Shown piece after piece: positions 1-9,926 of a DNA stretch of 64,000 nucleotides. Numbering within the stretch: position 1 is the first letter of the stretch; each line of letters begins with the position of its first letter. This stretch comes from Pedobacter sp. MR2016-24 (GTDB lineage: Bacteria > Bacteroidota > Bacteroidia > Sphingobacteriales > Sphingobacteriaceae): assembly GCF_026239655.1 (NCBI RefSeq), contig NZ_JAPIVO010000008.1:124001-188000 (forward strand), read 5' to 3'. Below the pieces are notes generated by a model. That model did not search any database. It was not told the origin of the DNA and saw only the letters and a program-made list of their open reading frames with translations. The translations under genes and the position numbers were made by a program.

Positions 1-616
1 GCGGATTTGGCGCGGCGGGATCTTTCTTACGGCTGGCAATTGTCGGAATTCCGGCAATATCCTTTGCCGAGTGTACCAGGTCTTTATCCAGTTTCAGCAG
101 CTTAATCCCATCCCAGAAAGAACCGAAAACCATCCAGGCCCTGCCTGTCTGATCTTTAATCACATTAGGATCAATTGCGTTCCAGTTTGTTTTTCCGGGT
201 ACAGACTGGATCACCTTACCCTGATCTACCCATTTAAAGTCTGGCGATGACGGGTCTAAAGTTTTGTTCGTTGCCACCCCGATGGCAGAGGTATTCTTAC
301 CAAATGCAGAAACAGAATAATACAGGTAATACCTGTTGTTGCTGAAAAAGATATCCGGTGCCCAGATATGCCCTTTAAAATAGGGGATATCTTTTACTGC
401 CCATTGTGGTGGCGTGCTGAATACAGCAGCTTCCTTTTTCCAGGATTTCATATCTCTGGAACTCCAGACATCGATTCCCCATCCTGTGCAAAAAAGATAG
501 AAGGTATCGCCTTGCCTGGCCATCACCGGATCATGTGCAGAGATGCCGGTTTGATATTCCTGGGCATTCAGATGAAGTCCCAGGAATAAAAATAGTGATC
601 CTAAAAAAAGTCTCAT
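1..616 (-). CDS. GH43 arabinanase/arabinofuranosidase, 3' end cut by window
   Basis: This is the last visible gene of the leftward arabinan operon. It runs off the left edge, so only its first 205 residues are seen. Translation from the ATG at 616 gives a signal peptide ending near NAQ19, then GH43 five-bladed propeller motifs: SAHDPV with the likely catalytic base Asp29, GHIWAPDI, NAIDPNVI with the pKa-modulating Asp, and GSFWDGIKL. This pattern fits the endo-arabinanase-like branch of GH43; the acid Glu lies outside the window. The start is 11 bp past the stop of the preceding GH51 gene, so co-transcription is likely. The expected role is cutting alpha-1,5-arabinan or arabino-oligosaccharides in the periplasm or at the surface. 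The family call is firm; the exact specificity is inferred from context. Confidence 0.88.
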   Translation of the reverse strand, partial: MRLFLGSLFLFLGLHLNAQEYQTGISAHDPVMARQGDTFYLFCTGWGIDVWSSRDMKSWKKEAAVFSTPPQWAVKDIPYFKGHIWAPDIFFSNNRYYLYYSVSAFGKNTSAIGVATNKTLDPSSPDFKWVDQGKVIQSVPGKTNWNAIDPNVIKDQTGRAWMVFGSFWDGIKLLKLDKDLVHSAKDIAGIPTIASRKKDPAAPNP

Positions 617-627
617 TTAGCTGTTGT

Positions 628-2607
628 TTAGTTCATCGGGATACGTATCAAACTGAATGAATAAGGTGCAGCATTCAGTACTACGGTGTTGTTTTTTATG
701 GTCAGCCCCTCATCTTTCGGACTCACATGAATAGCATCCTTGAAAGTATTCACCGCTTTAAGGTCATTCTGCATTTGCGTCAGGGTACCTTCAGCAGCTA
801 GTTTATATTTGCCTTTGATCGTAATATTTCTATTGATTGCAGTAGCAGAGGCATTGATCACTTTAATAATTACTTCCTTTTTTTTCCTGTCAATCACCGC
901 AGATGCATACAGGCTATCCTGACCAGCGATGACCTTATTGTTGCTGAGGATACTCACTACGTCTGTACCTTTATTCAGGGAATACAATTTCTGAACATAA
1001 TAATTAGGCGTTCCGTAAACATGCAGGTTATCTACCCAGATCATATCCGGAGTCCATTGCCAACCTTCCGCATTGGCAAATAAAGGTGCGTAAGAAGCCA
1101 TATGTACCACTCCTGCATTTCTTTCCAGTCCTGTCATAAATGCTGCCTCTGCAATGGCACATTGCCAGTTGTTCTGATTTTTAGGATTGGTGGTACTGAT
1201 ACTCTGTGCCGCATATTCACCGGCAAAAACTTTAGAACCGTTCCTGTCATAGCCGTCGTATCTTTTTGCATTATCCAGAAACCATTGTGGTGAACGGTAA
1301 TAATGTTCATCAATAATATCTGCTTTCATCTTTCTGAGCGGCGTATTCAGAAGGTCAAAGCGTTCCCCAACCGGGTCTGTACCAGAACTGTTGATCAGGC
1401 GGATATCCGGGTATTTACTCTTTAGTGCTTTCGTAAATAAAGCGAGACGTTCCAGGTATTGTGGTCCCCAGTTCTCATTGCCAATACCCATCATTTTCAA
1501 GTTAAATGGTGCAGGATGCCCCATTTCTGCTCTCACCTTTCCCCACGGACTATTGATATCACCATTCGCAAACTCGATCAGATCGAGCGCATCCTGGATA
1601 TAAGGATCAAGCTCATCTAAAGGAACAAGTTCTGCCGTATTAAACTGACAAGCCATACCGCAATTCAGGATAGGCAGCGCTTCCGCACCAATATCTTCAG
1701 ATAACTGGAAGTATTCGTAGAATCCCAGACCAAAAGTCTGGTAATAATCTGGCGAAGGGCGATGTGCAAATTCTGTGTTCCAGCGGTTCACGATCAGCTC
1801 ACGACTTTCTACGGGACCTATCGTCTTTTTCCATTGGTATCGGGTAGAAAGCTCATGACCTTCTACAATACATCCACCCGGAAAACGAATAAACCCGGGC
1901 TTCATGTCAGCCAGCATCTGCACCATATCAGCACGTAAACCGCCTTTGCGATTTTTCCAGGTATCTCCAGGGAATAAAGAAATCATATCCAGGTCAATCT
2001 GGCCTTCACCTTCAAACCAAAGATTAAATTTCGCTTTCTGAACGGTCTCATTGGCGGTGAAGCTAACAGACTGACTTTCCCATTGTTGAGTTGTGCGCTC
2101 AGGGTTCAATACAGCACTTCCCAATACTTTACCTGTACTGTCGATCAGTTCTGCATGGAGTTTAACGCCCGCCGTTGCCTGTCTGTACAGCACAGAGAAA
2201 TCGTAACGCAGTCCTTTTTTTACACCAATGCCCTTGAAACCTTCATTGGTGATACTCATATCACCTCTTTTGGCTCCGGTAGAGTTGACATGCAAATATC
2301 TTGGATTATTACTGTGCGTTTCTTTCCTGTTCAGGACAAGTATATCGCCCTCCTTTACTCTAAGCCCCTGAGTGGTCCATCCCATCAGTGGTTTATAGAA
2401 TTCGAAGGACCGGTTTTTGATGAGTTCGGCATAAATGCCCCCATCTGCACCCATGTTGATATCCTCAAAGAATACACCCCACATCTCAGGCTGTACCTGT
2501 GCAGTAATTTTATCTGTCTGAACAACAATGGTTTTATTTTTCTGCGCCATCACATTCAGTACGCTGAATGTGGTTATCGCTGTAAGTGCAAGTTGTCTGA
2601 AATTCAT
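628..2607 (-). CDS. GH51 alpha-L-arabinofuranosidase (large form)
   Basis: This 659-residue secreted enzyme should release terminal L-arabinofuranose from arabinan or arabinoxylan fragments by the retaining GH51 mechanism. An N-terminal signal peptide ends near VMAQ. The FFEDINMGADGGIYAELI motif and a carbohydrate-binding-like beta domain (about residues 100-215) precede the (beta/alpha)8 barrel. The acid/base is Glu378 in GIGNENWG, and the probable nucleophile is Glu464 in FAGEYAA. A beta-sandwich typical of GH51 ends the protein. It is longer than the other GH51 enzyme of the operon (514 residues), so the two probably differ in linkage or substrate size. It lies 26 bp after the GH43 gene and 11 bp before the cut GH43 gene. 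The family is clear; the linkage preference is not visible. Confidence 0.93.
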   Translation of the reverse strand: MNFRQLALTAITTFSVLNVMAQKNKTIVVQTDKITAQVQPEMWGVFFEDINMGADGGIYAELIKNRSFEFYKPLMGWTTQGLRVKEGDILVLNRKETHSNNPRYLHVNSTGAKRGDMSITNEGFKGIGVKKGLRYDFSVLYRQATAGVKLHAELIDSTGKVLGSAVLNPERTTQQWESQSVSFTANETVQKAKFNLWFEGEGQIDLDMISLFPGDTWKNRKGGLRADMVQMLADMKPGFIRFPGGCIVEGHELSTRYQWKKTIGPVESRELIVNRWNTEFAHRPSPDYYQTFGLGFYEYFQLSEDIGAEALPILNCGMACQFNTAELVPLDELDPYIQDALDLIEFANGDINSPWGKVRAEMGHPAPFNLKMMGIGNENWGPQYLERLALFTKALKSKYPDIRLINSSGTDPVGERFDLLNTPLRKMKADIIDEHYYRSPQWFLDNAKRYDGYDRNGSKVFAGEYAAQSISTTNPKNQNNWQCAIAEAAFMTGLERNAGVVHMASYAPLFANAEGWQWTPDMIWVDNLHVYGTPNYYVQKLYSLNKGTDVVSILSNNKVIAGQDSLYASAVIDRKKKEVIIKVINASATAINRNITIKGKYKLAAEGTLTQMQNDLKAVNTFKDAIHVSPKDEGLTIKNNTVVLNAAPYSFSLIRIPMN

Positions 2608-2633
2608 TATTTAAGATTTTGTTTTAATTTAGC

Positions 2634-3620
2634 TTATTGGTCAGCTTTTAACCCTTCAGTAGTCATAATTACACGTTTAATGCTACCATCAGGGTTATAA
2701 AATAACCTGTCGATACATACTGATCTCCTGTAACTGCCCCCTTCGTTTGGAATAGATCCGTTGTGATAAATAAAGTATGATTTGCCTTTAAAGTCTATGA
2801 TCGACTGATGGTTGGTATTGGAGTTCCCCGCCACTTCATTCAGTATCCCTTTAAACTCCCATGGCCCGGTTATTTTACGGCTCATGGCATAAGCAATCTT
2901 TTCTGGAAACTGGTAGGCGTAAGACAAATAGTACCAGCCATTGTGTTTATGGATCCATGGTGCCTCTGTGAAATCAGGCAGGTTTACTTTTTGAATAGGT
3001 CCATCCTGATCAATCATATTTTCCTTCAGCCTGATATAATAACATTGCGTATTGCCCCAGAACAAATAAGCCTGACCATCGTCGTCAATATAAACCGTAG
3101 GATCAATATCATCCCAGCTGATCTTCGTATCCGTAGTCATATCGTTCGTAATAATCGCCGAACCTTTTGCATCCTTAAAAGGTCCGGTTGGACTATCAGC
3201 AACAGCAACACCAATCGCTTTTCCTTTGACCGTGCCATGTTCTACCGCTACATACCAGTAGAACTTACCGTTTCTTTCAATCACCTGCGAAGCCCAGGCA
3301 TCCCCTTTAGCCCAGGAGAAGTCTTTTGCACGTAAGGGAACGGGATATTCTTTCCAGTCGGTCATATTAGTAGAAGAATAGACCAGCCATTCGTTCATCA
3401 CATAATTCTGCTGCGGTGCAGGCGCTTCATCATGTCCGGCATACAGATATACCGTATTTTTATAAACCATTGCCGCAGGATCCCCGGTATATTTACCAGT
3501 AATAATCGGGTTTCCCTGGATCACCTTTTTCTGCTGGGCCTGTACATTAAAGTTTGCTAATGAGCAGACCAATGACATACCCATACAACCTATCGTTTTT
3601 ATGATCATCTTGCTGTTCAT
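2634..3620 (-). CDS. GH43 arabinofuranosidase/xylosidase-type hydrolase
   Basis: This 328-residue single-domain GH43 glycosidase has an ordinary signal peptide (cleavage near VQAQ) and no lipobox, so it is likely periplasmic. The three acidic residues of the family can be read in order: Asp in KYTGDPAAM, Asp in WDDIDPTVYIDDDG, and Glu in DFTEAPWIHKH. The ending TTEGLKADQ matches the short exo-acting GH43 forms without an added binding module. It starts one base after the stop of the upstream GH51 gene, so translation is probably coupled. An exo alpha-L-arabinofuranosidase role on short arabino-oligosaccharides fits the operon; beta-xylosidase activity is the main alternative. Confidence 0.9.
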   Translation of the reverse strand: MNSKMIIKTIGCMGMSLVCSLANFNVQAQQKKVIQGNPIITGKYTGDPAAMVYKNTVYLYAGHDEAPAPQQNYVMNEWLVYSSTNMTDWKEYPVPLRAKDFSWAKGDAWASQVIERNGKFYWYVAVEHGTVKGKAIGVAVADSPTGPFKDAKGSAIITNDMTTDTKISWDDIDPTVYIDDDGQAYLFWGNTQCYYIRLKENMIDQDGPIQKVNLPDFTEAPWIHKHNGWYYLSYAYQFPEKIAYAMSRKITGPWEFKGILNEVAGNSNTNHQSIIDFKGKSYFIYHNGSIPNEGGSYRRSVCIDRLFYNPDGSIKRVIMTTEGLKADQ

Positions 3621-3621
3621 C

Positions 3622-5166
3622 TTATTTCATTTCTAGTACAACCAAAGAGAATGGCGGTAATTTGATTTTCAACTTCCCACCTTTTAACGCAGCACCTTTA
3701 AAAACAGCTGGTTTTACATAATCAGGTTTTTCAAAAGTATTATGATCATCTACCTTAGCAGCGCTTAAGATCCTGCCGGTAACAGATTTATAGGACTGTC
3801 CGCTAATGTCTATTTCGATTTCTTCACTGGCCTTACTATTGATATTCACCACAGAGATATGTGTTAACCCGGCTTTGTCTTTCGAAGCAGAAACAGATAC
3901 AGCTGGTAATTTTTCTTTACCAAAAACGTAATCATCGCTTTTAACTTCCACAGGCAGCAACGTAGCATCCTGATGTACTTTATACATTTCCATCACATGG
4001 TAGGTAGGCGAAAGCAGCATTTTTTCTTTACTGGTTAAAATTACCGCCTGTAAAACATTTACACATTGCGCAAGATTGGCAATCTTCACACGGTCGCTGT
4101 GGTTATTGAAGATATTCAGTGTCGCACCTGCAATCATGGCATCACGCATAGTATTCTGCTGATATAAAAATCCGGGGTTGGTACCTGTCTCCACATTAAA
4201 CCAGCCACCCCATTCATCGACAACCAGTCCCACTTTCTTTTTAGGGTCGTATTTGTCCATAATAGCGGTATGTTTTACAATCAGCTCGTCCATTCTTAAG
4301 GCAGTTTTCATGGTTTCAAAATACTCCTGCTCGGAGAATCCGGTTGCAGGTCCTTTTTTCTCCCAGCTGGGGAAGGAATAATGGTGCAGGGCAATACCGT
4401 CCATCATATTCAGGGGAATGCCTTTCATTAAAGTCTCCGTCCAGTGATAATCATCTACGTTTGCGCCGGAAGCCACTTTATACAGGTCTCTGCCTTCCAT
4501 AAAAGTAGCATACCTTCGGTATTCGCCAACATAATACTCTGGAGTCATGTTTCCTCCGCAACCCCATGCTTCATTTCCTACCCCCCAGAATTTTACGTTC
4601 CATGGCTTCAGCTGACCATTTTTAACACGCAGGTCAGACATCGGACTTTTCCCTTCAAAATTAACGTATTGTACCCAGTCTGACAGTTCCTGCACGGTAC
4701 CGCTACCGGTATTACCGGCCAGGTAAGCTTCTGTTCCCAAGAGTTTACACATGTTCAGGAAATCATGTGTACCAAAACTATTATCTTCTGTTACACCACC
4801 CCACATCGTATTGACAATAGACGGACGCTGATCTTTAGGTCCTACTCCGTCTTTCCAGTGGTACCTGTCGGCAAAACATCCACCAGGCCATCTCAGGTTT
4901 GGGATATTTAAGTTTTTTAAAGCAGCGATAATATCATTTCTCACACCTGCAGTATTTGGAATAGAGGAACTGTCTCCAACATAAAAACCATCGTAGATGC
5001 AACGGCCTAAATGTTCCGCGAAATGCCCGTAAATGTGTTTACTAATCGTGCCTGAAGGCCGGTCAGCATGTAAAGAAACAGTAGTCTGCTGTGCAAATAC
5101 CGCAGTTCCACCCGAGAGTGTGATCAGGGATGTACATACAACATGGCGTAATTTTTTTTTGAACAT
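3622..5166 (-). CDS. GH51 alpha-L-arabinofuranosidase
   Basis: This is a classic GH51 enzyme of 514 residues. Seen motifs are IYGHFAEHLGRCIYDG near the N-terminus, LRWPGGCFADRYHWKDGVGP, acid/base Glu199 in GVGNEAWGCGGN, nucleophile Glu318 in VVDEWGGW, and a C-terminal beta-sandwich ending SLVVLEMK. The open frame extends upstream to a TTG at 5199, but the ATG at 5166 gives a clean signal peptide (MFKKKLRH, hydrophobic core, VFAQ), so that start is chosen. The gene lies 69 bp after susD and one base before the GH43 gene. It should remove arabinofuranosyl residues from imported oligosaccharides in the periplasm. The family call is very secure. Confidence 0.95.
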   Translation of the reverse strand: MFKKKLRHVVCTSLITLSGGTAVFAQQTTVSLHADRPSGTISKHIYGHFAEHLGRCIYDGFYVGDSSSIPNTAGVRNDIIAALKNLNIPNLRWPGGCFADRYHWKDGVGPKDQRPSIVNTMWGGVTEDNSFGTHDFLNMCKLLGTEAYLAGNTGSGTVQELSDWVQYVNFEGKSPMSDLRVKNGQLKPWNVKFWGVGNEAWGCGGNMTPEYYVGEYRRYATFMEGRDLYKVASGANVDDYHWTETLMKGIPLNMMDGIALHHYSFPSWEKKGPATGFSEQEYFETMKTALRMDELIVKHTAIMDKYDPKKKVGLVVDEWGGWFNVETGTNPGFLYQQNTMRDAMIAGATLNIFNNHSDRVKIANLAQCVNVLQAVILTSKEKMLLSPTYHVMEMYKVHQDATLLPVEVKSDDYVFGKEKLPAVSVSASKDKAGLTHISVVNINSKASEEIEIDISGQSYKSVTGRILSAAKVDDHNTFEKPDYVKPAVFKGAALKGGKLKIKLPPFSLVVLEMK

Positions 5167-5235
5167 CGTTATAAGGTTTAGGATTCGGATAATATGCAAA
5201 TAAACCCGCCGGATTGTAAGCCGGCAGGTTAGGTA

Positions 5236-6789
5236 TTAATTTGCTGAGTTGCGTTGTAAATTAGGATTAACGTTTAAGTCTGACAAAGGAATAGGCAAAT
5301 ATTCTTTACCCGGTCTCCAGCTGGCAAAATCCGGATCATGGGCCCGCAGTTCGGTGAGCTTGGCTGCGTCATATAACCAACCCCATCTGATGATGTCATT
5401 GATCCGCATCGACTCTACTGAAAATTCCAATGCGCGTTCATGTGCAATCTGCTCTCTCATCTGCGTCTGGTTCATTCCGGGTTTGGTCGTGCTCAGGTCT
5501 GGTAGTCCGGCTCTGGTTCTCACCTGCTGTATATAGCTGTAAGCATCTGCCGTGGCACCGGTTTCATTCAACGCTTCTGCGTACATGAGCAGCACATCAG
5601 CATACCTCATCACCCTGTAATTAATACCGGAGTTTTCCTGGTCATCATTACCCGGCCAGTTCAGCCCATCATGTGTATATTTTCTCGGATAGATCATTGT
5701 CTGTGCAAAAGGCCACGGATTCCCATAAACAGTAGTAGAATTATCATCCGGTTCAAAAGAAGCAATTGTAGCCAGCAAACGCGGATCACTTTTACCTGCT
5801 ATTGTTTTTTCTGCTTTAAATTCATTGTAGATCCATCTGGTAGGTAAAAAGTCTGAATAACCGTAACCGTCCATCGCATAGGTTCTGCCAGTAGAGCTTA
5901 CTTGTTTCCAGTTTGCATTGGGCTCACCCCCGTAATTCATGATGGTGCCACCTACTGCATCCGGCTGACCAAATTGTACTTCAAAAAGCGATTCGGCATT
6001 ATTTTCCACGGTCTCTTTAAAGTTGTCCCTGAAATTGGGCATTAAGCTGTATTTGCCTTTCTGATCGCCATTGATCAATTCATTGAATTCAGCGGCGGCT
6101 TCCGGCCAGCGTTTTTTATAAAGATAAGCCTTGCCCAGCATACCAGTGGCCGCTCCCTTGGTGGCACGGCCCACCTGGCCGGCATCCGGGCCACTCAATC
6201 CTGCATAAGTAGCGGGCAAAGCAGCTTTTGCCGCTTTAAAATCTTCTATAATCTGGTTCCATAATACATCATCAGTGGCAGTAGGTGTATTGTATTTAGA
6301 TTTATCTGTAGGCAGTTCTATAGGTACCGGTACAGCTTTATAAGTATTGGCCAGGTTGAAAAAAGCCAGACCTCGCAGGAAACGGGCCTGACCGATAATT
6401 CTTTTCTTTAAATCCTCATCCATCGCAATTGCGGGTACATTAATGATCACCTGATTTGCACGCCATACCATCTGGTAATGTGTAGCCCAGATCCATTGTA
6501 CAGGACCAGAACTGGAAGGAATACTGAATTTACCCACTTGTACAAGATCACCCCATGGACTATCCCCTGTAAAATCATCTCCTCTCACATCCGTAAGTGC
6601 GGGGAACATCCGCATATAAGTCCCGTCCTGAATTAAACTGTTATAAATGGCATTTACACCTAACTGTGCATCATCAGCAGTCTTCCAGTAAAGATCTATT
6701 GTTTTAGCATTAGGATTTTGTAGGTCGAGCTCCTTTTGACATCCTGCGCATAACAAGCCCAGAAGTACATAGCAAAATATTTTTTTCAT
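5236..6789 (-). CDS. SusD/RagB-family surface glycan-binding lipoprotein
   Basis: This 517-residue SusD homologue is the lid and glycan-binding partner of the SusC transporter encoded 18 bp upstream. The lipobox LLCAGC places the lipidated Cys at about residue 17, so the protein should be anchored on the outer-membrane surface. After it comes the SusD pattern: an N-terminal AIYNSL helix, TPR-like helices (GQARFLRGLAFFNLANTYKA), and the C-terminal RxGLPDL / ERALEFSVESMRINDIIRWGW block. The context of GH51 and GH43 enzymes indicates that arabino-oligosaccharides are the ligand, which is an inference. Transcription with susC is likely, given the short gap. Confidence 0.95.
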   Translation of the reverse strand: MKKIFCYVLLGLLCAGCQKELDLQNPNAKTIDLYWKTADDAQLGVNAIYNSLIQDGTYMRMFPALTDVRGDDFTGDSPWGDLVQVGKFSIPSSSGPVQWIWATHYQMVWRANQVIINVPAIAMDEDLKKRIIGQARFLRGLAFFNLANTYKAVPVPIELPTDKSKYNTPTATDDVLWNQIIEDFKAAKAALPATYAGLSGPDAGQVGRATKGAATGMLGKAYLYKKRWPEAAAEFNELINGDQKGKYSLMPNFRDNFKETVENNAESLFEVQFGQPDAVGGTIMNYGGEPNANWKQVSSTGRTYAMDGYGYSDFLPTRWIYNEFKAEKTIAGKSDPRLLATIASFEPDDNSTTVYGNPWPFAQTMIYPRKYTHDGLNWPGNDDQENSGINYRVMRYADVLLMYAEALNETGATADAYSYIQQVRTRAGLPDLSTTKPGMNQTQMREQIAHERALEFSVESMRINDIIRWGWLYDAAKLTELRAHDPDFASWRPGKEYLPIPLSDLNVNPNLQRNSAN

Positions 6790-6807
6790 GTCCGTTTTTT
6801 TTAATCT

Positions 6808-9800
6808 CTAAAATCTAACTTGTAAGCCTAACATCAATGTTCTTGGTGTAGGGAATGATCCAGGATCAAATCCGGGTTCAAATGCCCGTGTTTGGGCGAA
6901 GTCAGGATTATATCCTTTATAATACTGGAAAGTATAAACGTTCTGTGCAGTTGCATAAACTCTCGCACTTTTGATCCAGTTCACATTCAGCTTAGGAATG
7001 GTGTACCCTAATGAAATTGTATTGATACGCAGGTAGTCACCTTTTTGCAGCCAGCCTTTTCTGTCAGAATCAATACCGTTCTGGTTAGGATCGTCCGCCG
7101 CCAATCGTGGATACTCATTCCCGGGGTTTTCTGGGGTCCACCTGTTCAAAGCATCCTCATGATAATTGATATAATCGGTAGTATGCATTAATGAGCGGTA
7201 AAGGGCACCATTGATCAGGTTGCCGCCGGCACCAGACAGGAATAAAGTAAAATCAAAACCTTTGTAGGCAGCAGTAAAGTTTAAGCCATAATAAACCTTA
7301 GGTAATGAACTACCCAGATCAGTGCGGTCAAGATCATCAATAATACCATCAGGAACACCATTTGGTCCACTGAGATCTTTAAACTTAAGATCGCCTGGTG
7401 AGGTGCGTGCATTTTGAAACGCATGGTTAGCAATCTCATCTGTATTCTGAAAGATCCCTTCCACGACACGTCCGTAATGGCGCCCAATTTCATGACCAAC
7501 GGTATTGATAAATCCACCTACAATACGGGAAGTTTCTGTCCCTGTCAACTTTAAAAGAGTATTCTTTACAGTGCTTACATTTGCGGTGATATTATAGGTA
7601 AATGCGCCCTTGTTATTGTGATAGCCCAGGTTAAGTTCTATACCGGTATTTTTTATACTTGCAGCATTGGTAGTAGGGAATCTGTCATTCGAGCCCACAG
7701 TAGCTGCAATTTCTTCACCGATCAGCGCATTGGTGGTTTTATTCATATAATACTCTCCTGTGAAGTCAAACATGCCCTCAAGGAATGTTGCATCAACTCC
7801 GATATTGGAAGTAGTTTTAGTCTCCCATTTCAAATTAGGATCTACTACATTGGTTTGTAAACCACCAGTAGCTTTTGTTCCATTAAAATTATAAACGATA
7901 TTAGGGTTCAGCAAAGACAGAAACCTGAAATCGCCTATATTGGCATTACCTAATTGTCCGTATCCCCCACGTAATTTCAATTCATTTATCCATTTAGGTA
8001 AATGGATAAATTCTTCTTTGCTGATTCTCCATCCGGCAGAAACACCTGGGAAATTTCCGTATTTATTGCCCGGAGGAAACCTTGATGAACCATCTCTTCT
8101 GATACTTGCAGTAAACAAATATTTATCGTCGTAACTATAATTCAACCTTCCGAACAGACCAAAGAAAGAATAGGGTATAAGATTTCCATCTACCGTTTTG
8201 TTAGTTCCATTTCCAAGAACCAGATAGTTAGGGTCTAACTGTTCTGCATGGCCAAAACGTGACAAAGCACTATTTTTATTATAACTCATACCTGCCACAA
8301 AATTGATCGCATTTTTGCCAAATTTCTTGTCGTAGGTCAATGTATTGTCTACCAGTCCATTCGTGTAAATCCTAGAATTATCATCCAGACGGTTCACAGT
8401 TTGTTTAAAAAAGAAACCAAGATCAAATGTTGGCTGAAAGGCGAAGTCCCGAGCCACAGTCCTGTCATAACCCGCATTGATTTTATACTTTATGCTATGC
8501 CCGTTCGTGTTTAACAATTGTGCCTCTGCCCAAACCACGCCGAAAATACGATCCACTTCAGTGTAATTTGTGAACAGACTGTTTACTGCAGGGACGTTCA
8601 ATGAAATCGCCCTTTCCCTGTCAGACTGTGTTCCGCCATAACCATTTGGCATTGAAGGATCATATACCAATTGTGTAGGAATGGCAATAATCAGGTCGTT
8701 GATCAGTGGTGGCCGGCCACCAGTCAGTACATCGCCACGAAAAGTAAGGGAGTTCTCTTTGGAATGTGTATAGCTTAATGACTGTCCAAATTTAAAAATA
8801 CCCTTAGACTGCGTTGTATTTACACGGCCCGTATAACGTGTATAATCGGGTCCGTTTCCCACAAATGTACCTCCCTGTTTAAAATAATCCAGTGAAACGT
8901 TATAAGTAGAATTATCATTACCTCCGGAAAAATTAAGATTATGATTCATCCTTTGCCCGGTTTTCAGGCCTTCTTTCTGCCAGTCGGTGTCTACATTACC
9001 AATGTATTTAGAACTGGACGGATCATTTGCCGGTGCAGGCGTTTGTCCGCCATTAAACTGCGACTCATTATTTAACATCTGATAACCCATGCGGTCAGCT
9101 ACCGGAATTTTTTGCCAGACATTATCCACTCCGTAATAAGTATTGTATTCTATACTCAGGGCGGTATTCTTTTTACCTTGTTTGGTAGTGATGATGATCA
9201 CACCATTTGCAGCTTGTGCGCCATAAATTGACGCTGCTGTTCCATCTTTTAATACCTGCATGGATTCGATATCATTCGGACTGAAATCACGCGGAGTATT
9301 GGCCAGCATAATACCATCAACTACATAAAGCGGTTGCTGATTGTTAAAAGATGCCAGCCCCCTGATACGTATTGTTGGAGAAGCACCAGGTTGTCCATCG
9401 TTCGTTACCGCAATACCGGGTGTACGGCCTTGCAGCAGCTGTCCGATATCACTTGCCGATGTTTTCTTGATCTCTTTAGCATCTACAATAGCCACCGATC
9501 CGGTAAGATCTTTCTTGAGTTGTGTTCCATAACCAACTACAACAACCTCACTAAGGTCATTTGTGCCGGGTTTTAGCTGTACATTTATGACCACCTGACC
9601 GTTGACTGGCACTTCCTGAGTAGTATAACCAAGGATGTTAATGACAAGGATATCTGTCGCAGCGGCCTGTATCGCAAAATTCCCGTTGTTATCAGTTGCT
9701 GTTGCTGCTGCTTTACCTTTAACTTTCACTGTAGCCCCGGGCATGCCTCCACCGGTTTCATCTGTGACCTTACCTTTCACTTGTATAGATTGTGCATGCA

Positions 9801-9882
9801 CAATCACTGTACAAAAAAGCAAAAAGAGAAACGGCACCAGCCAGTGCTGTTTCATTGGGTTGCCTGGTATATAATTTTTCAT
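6808..9882 (-). CDS. SusC/RagA-family TonB-dependent oligosaccharide transporter
   Basis: This 1024-residue outer-membrane receptor imports oligosaccharides with the SusD partner and TonB energy. A signal peptide (core FLFLLFCTVIVHAQ) precedes a carboxypeptidase-regulatory-like domain (about residues 33-108), the plug with SEVVVVGYGTQLKKDLTG and the ILKDGTAASIYGAQAANGVI block, and a beta-barrel ending LMLGLQVRF with a terminal Phe. No STN domain is present, so signalling through FecR is not expected; control by the HTCS regulator of this locus is more likely. The ATG at 9882 adds nine residues before the Met at 9855; either may be used. The gene starts 44 bp after the stop of the GH43 lipoprotein gene. 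Confidence 0.96.
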   Translation of the reverse strand: MKNYIPGNPMKQHWLVPFLFLLFCTVIVHAQSIQVKGKVTDETGGGMPGATVKVKGKAAATATDNNGNFAIQAAATDILVINILGYTTQEVPVNGQVVINVQLKPGTNDLSEVVVVGYGTQLKKDLTGSVAIVDAKEIKKTSASDIGQLLQGRTPGIAVTNDGQPGASPTIRIRGLASFNNQQPLYVVDGIMLANTPRDFSPNDIESMQVLKDGTAASIYGAQAANGVIIITTKQGKKNTALSIEYNTYYGVDNVWQKIPVADRMGYQMLNNESQFNGGQTPAPANDPSSSKYIGNVDTDWQKEGLKTGQRMNHNLNFSGGNDNSTYNVSLDYFKQGGTFVGNGPDYTRYTGRVNTTQSKGIFKFGQSLSYTHSKENSLTFRGDVLTGGRPPLINDLIIAIPTQLVYDPSMPNGYGGTQSDRERAISLNVPAVNSLFTNYTEVDRIFGVVWAEAQLLNTNGHSIKYKINAGYDRTVARDFAFQPTFDLGFFFKQTVNRLDDNSRIYTNGLVDNTLTYDKKFGKNAINFVAGMSYNKNSALSRFGHAEQLDPNYLVLGNGTNKTVDGNLIPYSFFGLFGRLNYSYDDKYLFTASIRRDGSSRFPPGNKYGNFPGVSAGWRISKEEFIHLPKWINELKLRGGYGQLGNANIGDFRFLSLLNPNIVYNFNGTKATGGLQTNVVDPNLKWETKTTSNIGVDATFLEGMFDFTGEYYMNKTTNALIGEEIAATVGSNDRFPTTNAASIKNTGIELNLGYHNNKGAFTYNITANVSTVKNTLLKLTGTETSRIVGGFINTVGHEIGRHYGRVVEGIFQNTDEIANHAFQNARTSPGDLKFKDLSGPNGVPDGIIDDLDRTDLGSSLPKVYYGLNFTAAYKGFDFTLFLSGAGGNLINGALYRSLMHTTDYINYHEDALNRWTPENPGNEYPRLAADDPNQNGIDSDRKGWLQKGDYLRINTISLGYTIPKLNVNWIKSARVYATAQNVYTFQYYKGYNPDFAQTRAFEPGFDPGSFPTPRTLMLGLQVRF

Positions 9883-9926
9883 AAAGAATATATTTTGGTT
9901 AGAGATTATTATTTTCTTTTGTTCGG

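Noticed and set aside
2083-2700. 205-residue rightward frame overlapping the GH51 and GH43 genes
   Set aside because: It lies opposite two clear glycosidase genes, has no signal or domain pattern, and is explained by the codon use of the opposite strand.
5167-5199. Upstream extension of the 514-residue GH51 gene
   Set aside because: It begins with TTG, and the ATG at 5166 gives a normal signal peptide.
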